A stretch of 64,000 bases of DNA. Origin: Rachycentron canadum. Its lineage: Eukaryota; Chordata; Actinopteri; Carangiformes; Rachycentridae. The stretch covers positions 3,814,918 to 3,878,917 of the forward strand of contig CM076651.1 of assembly GCA_038496675.1 (NCBI GenBank), in the 5' to 3' direction. This document shows, piece after piece, positions 61,401-64,000 of this stretch. The notes beneath the pieces were generated by a model. It was not told where the DNA came from. It made no database searches and worked only from the letters and a program-made list of their open reading frames with translations. The position numbers were made by a program, and so were the translations under genes. Numbering within the stretch: the first letter of the stretch is position 1; each line of letters begins with the position of its first letter.

Positions 61401-64000
61401 AAGCAATCACCCAACAATAAAACAGAAAAATAGACAATTCCTCTTGCGTGATATATTTCTGAGAAACTCACAACTCCAATAGAGAAGTAGTTGTTGATGA
61501 TTTCATATGGCACTGGGTCACCCTTCTCCTGATTCTCATCTGTGATGACCTGCACACTCCAGCGGTCCATCAGGACCTGAGAGCTCCCCTCAATGTCTTT
61601 AAGAATACGGCTCAAATCCTCGCCGTCATAGCCTGTGAAGTGGAAACAAACAAGAAGTGCAACTGGGCTGAGCAACTTTGTGTGCACAGATATTCAAAAG
61701 AGCAGGTGGAGAGCTTCTATTTTGTTGACATTGAGTCAAACAACAACAGTTTTCATAATAAAAAAAAATAATTCACCTCCTCCCCATCGCAGACATCGCG
61801 CTAGATCATTTCCTGTACCCAGAGGAAGCACAGCAACAGGTGGTCGTTCCAACAGATTGGCCTTGTCTAATTGCAAAAAAGGAAAAAGGGAAGGAGAAGA
61901 GCATCACAATGATTTATATCAGAAGATCAAAGTGTAGAGACTCACACGTCTTTCATGGGGTTTGACTCAACAATCTCACCTATTGCGTCCAGAATCCAGC
62001 CAACTGTGCCGTCTCCACCGCAGACCAAGATCCTGTAATCCAGCAGATTCCTGAAGAAACTCAGTCTGAAAGAAAGGTGGTGATAAATACAGCAGAGCAT
62101 GAAGCAGAGCTGAAATAAATATTTAGGACATCTGAAATGATCTTATCTAATATTTAGGTCTGTGTATATTCAAATAAATTTCTATTTCACATCGACCACA
62201 ATCTGTTGCGCTGATTACTCACCCTGGTGCAGGTCCACCGTTTGATAGGTTGTACACCTGCCGTGGATTCAGTAAATACTGAAATTTACGCAGGACTCTG
62301 AAATACATAAAACGAGGCTTAATATTGTGTATGTATCAGACATGTATTTCTCCATGAATGTATTTTTTGGACTCACCTCTCTCCCTGCTTGCCCCCACTT
62401 TTAGGGTTTACAAACACAAGCAGAGGATGGGTGTGTGGCACAGGACTGATCTGTTGAATGATTTATTAAAAATTATGTAATAGTTATATAACAGATAAAT
62501 TATCAGAGATAAGTTTATATACTGAGTTTATAGTACATTTTTCTTAACCAAGGAATTTCTCCATATTTAGCCCACTAAGATGTCAGTTTGTAAATATTCA
62601 GTATTGATAAAAACATTCACATGGTAAAATAATACCTGAAGCACTTGTCCATCAGGAGTAGTATTGAGCTCGCTGTCATCGGTTGAACCCAAGCAGCCAT
62701 TCTTTACATTGTTTGGTCTCTCCTTTGGGGAAGAAAACAACAGCAAACAGTGAATAAACAATAGCGAAATGTAATCACCTTTTCTTGCCTTTTGAAAACA
62801 AAGAAAAATCTCTTCACACTGCACCTGTCAAAATGCCACACAGGTATGAAGGGTCTACCAACAAGAAATAGCCCTGAGCTGATGTTATGTCCTGCGTAGG
62901 CATGACAGGCAGTGTTTGTACTGTACATGTGCTTGAGAAGTGCCCTGGGATGATTCTGTACCTTTATAACAGGATATATTGCCCATGGAGGCAAGATATG
63001 GTCTCGGAGCGGCCCACAGGTACACTCTGTTGGCTCTTGGTCTGCACATTCATCGTGACGCTGAGAAACACGAACAGTCACATATTACATAAACTCCCAG
63101 CACAACAACGATGATGGACAGAATCTAAATTTATCTTTTACACGATTCTTGCATTTCTGTTGTATTGGATGCTCACAGTGGAAAGAGACAACAAAGACAG
63201 GAGCAAGAAGAGGAGGAATTAAATCTCATAGACTGAATTTGATCCCAAAGCATCATGGGTGTGTGGCCTACAATTAGACCATTCAAACCAGATTGACTCA
63301 TGACTAAAATGCACAGTCACATATTAAGATGCTCCCTCACCATTGTGTGGCACCACACACAGTGTTTGCCCGTTAAGCCTTGGTAGCTTTTGATCTTCTT
63401 CTGGCATTTATCACATTTCCTCGAGTCACAGTTCCCACTCACCCAGTCGTGTGCTGGGACCTGAATGTTTTAACATCCACAGAACAGCACATACACACAG
63501 GATAAAGTCCAATGTTGTCTGTGTCACTGTAAATCTAGCAATTATTACTGTAAATGTTGTCATGGAGACTGGCATACCCCTGTTTCCTTCTTTGACTTCA
63601 CATACGTTCTGGTGCAGGGGGCTGGGTTCTTGTTGGCACAGCGCCCGTGGACTGTGTATTTACAGCCTGCAAAAGAAGATGTATAACTCAGCTGTCATAT
63701 GATGTTTGTACAAACATACCACGACTCCCTGTCAAATGTAAAGCTGACAGATGGGTATCCATCTGCAATTTTCAGCTCTGACCATTCTGACACTACAGCT
63801 CCAGTGATGAATGTCACTGCAGTGTCGCCCTCTGATGGTGAGCTTTCAAGATACTCACAAGTGCAGCACAGCCCTTGCTTCCTCAGACCCAACAGCATGC
63901 TCTGACACACATTGCAGTACACAGGCTTATTGAAATGTTTCATCCTCCAAAGGTGCTGCCCATCCTTCTGGGTCATCTGGTTGTTGAAGGAGCAATCATT
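58492..64000 (-). CDS. dgka: Diacylglycerol kinase alpha, partial (N terminus off window)
   Basis: Type I diacylglycerol kinase, converting diacylglycerol to phosphatidic acid and so damping DAG/PKC/Ras signalling at membranes. Exons in order: 63976-63859 (upper end uncertain), 63666-63578, 63460-63341, 63060-62962, 62722-62636, 62450-62377, 62297-62223, 62065-61980, 61866-61777, 61632-61472, 61345-61281, 60920-60830, 60723-60537, 59102-58985, 58790-58730, 58572-58492. Phases agree throughout, giving 533 aa, matching human DGKA from about residue 200 to the end. Two C1 zinc fingers (from DGQHLWRMKHF; and WVSGNCDSRKCDKC) come first, then LRDHILPP. The catalytic domain follows with LLVFVNPKSGGKQGE, the ATP-site GGDGTVGW, PLGTGNDLARCLRWGGG and the accessory domain with DPVPYEIINNYFSIGVDASI, KLWYFEFAT and PSMHGGSNLWG. 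The stop follows TGFFNYK. The recoverin-homology and EF-hand exons should lie to the right. beta and gamma isoforms are close; the neighbours (human 12q13) favour alpha. Confidence 0.94.
60240..60385. repeat. Dispersed fish repeat fragment with nuclear-receptor half-sites
   Basis: GTGAGGTCAGTGACCTTGAC, then TTTCAGTGTTTCTGAGATAT and GCATTCACAA belong to a common fish repeat. It lies in the dgka intron before the exon at 59102, next to a poly(A) run at about 60380. Confidence 0.55.

Overview
The window is nuclear DNA of a ray-finned fish, most likely a teleost. All six recognisable genes are split into short exons with GT-AG introns, and every spliced product aligns along its length with a vertebrate protein. 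The spaces between genes are A+T-rich. They hold microsatellites and repeats of the kinds common in fish genomes, such as Tc1-like remnants and short hAT-like elements with terminal inverted repeats. There is no bacterial, viral or organellar gene content. Identifications come from reading the translated exons against remembered family sequences; no database search was run.

Layout, left to right. (1) 309-7438, plus: cd63, a lysosomal/endosomal tetraspanin, 7 coding exons, 240 aa. (2) 9135-14204, minus: letmd1, a mitochondrial LETM1-domain protein, 9 exons, 358 aa; its 3' end converges on that of cd63. (3) 14457-15192: a broken local duplication of letmd1 exon 2 and its flanks, upstream of the letmd1 start. 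(4) 16173-17652, plus: gtsf1, a CHHC zinc-finger partner of PIWI proteins, 6 exons, 180 aa. (5) 17.7-23.8 kb: gene-free, repeat-rich. (6) 24722-27414, minus: nr4a1 (Nur77), 6 coding exons, 573 aa, with a non-coding first exon ending at 28119 and a CRE/GC/CCAAT/TATA promoter. (7) 28.4-45.1 kb: about 17 kb without a supported gene, with one 348-base assembly gap. (8) 45464-55772, minus: tamalin (grasp), a PDZ scaffold, 8 exons, 374 aa. (9) 58492 to the right edge, minus: dgka, diacylglycerol kinase alpha, 16 exons from the first C1 domain to the stop; the N-terminal part lies beyond the window.

The human counterparts all lie on 12q13, so this is a rearranged piece of one ancestral chromosome segment. 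tamalin lies upstream of nr4a1 on the same strand, as in human. The genes do not form a pathway. cd63 acts in endosomes and lysosomes, letmd1 in mitochondria, gtsf1 in the germline piRNA pathway, nr4a1 as an immediate-early transcription factor, tamalin in receptor trafficking, and dgka in lipid signalling.

No new biological system was found. The most useful oddities are the letmd1 exon duplication, a (TG)n microsatellite serving as the splice acceptor of a tamalin PDZ exon, a tandem duplication at the tamalin promoter, two hAT-like elements with near-perfect 8-bp target duplications, and several strong inverted repeats in non-coding DNA.
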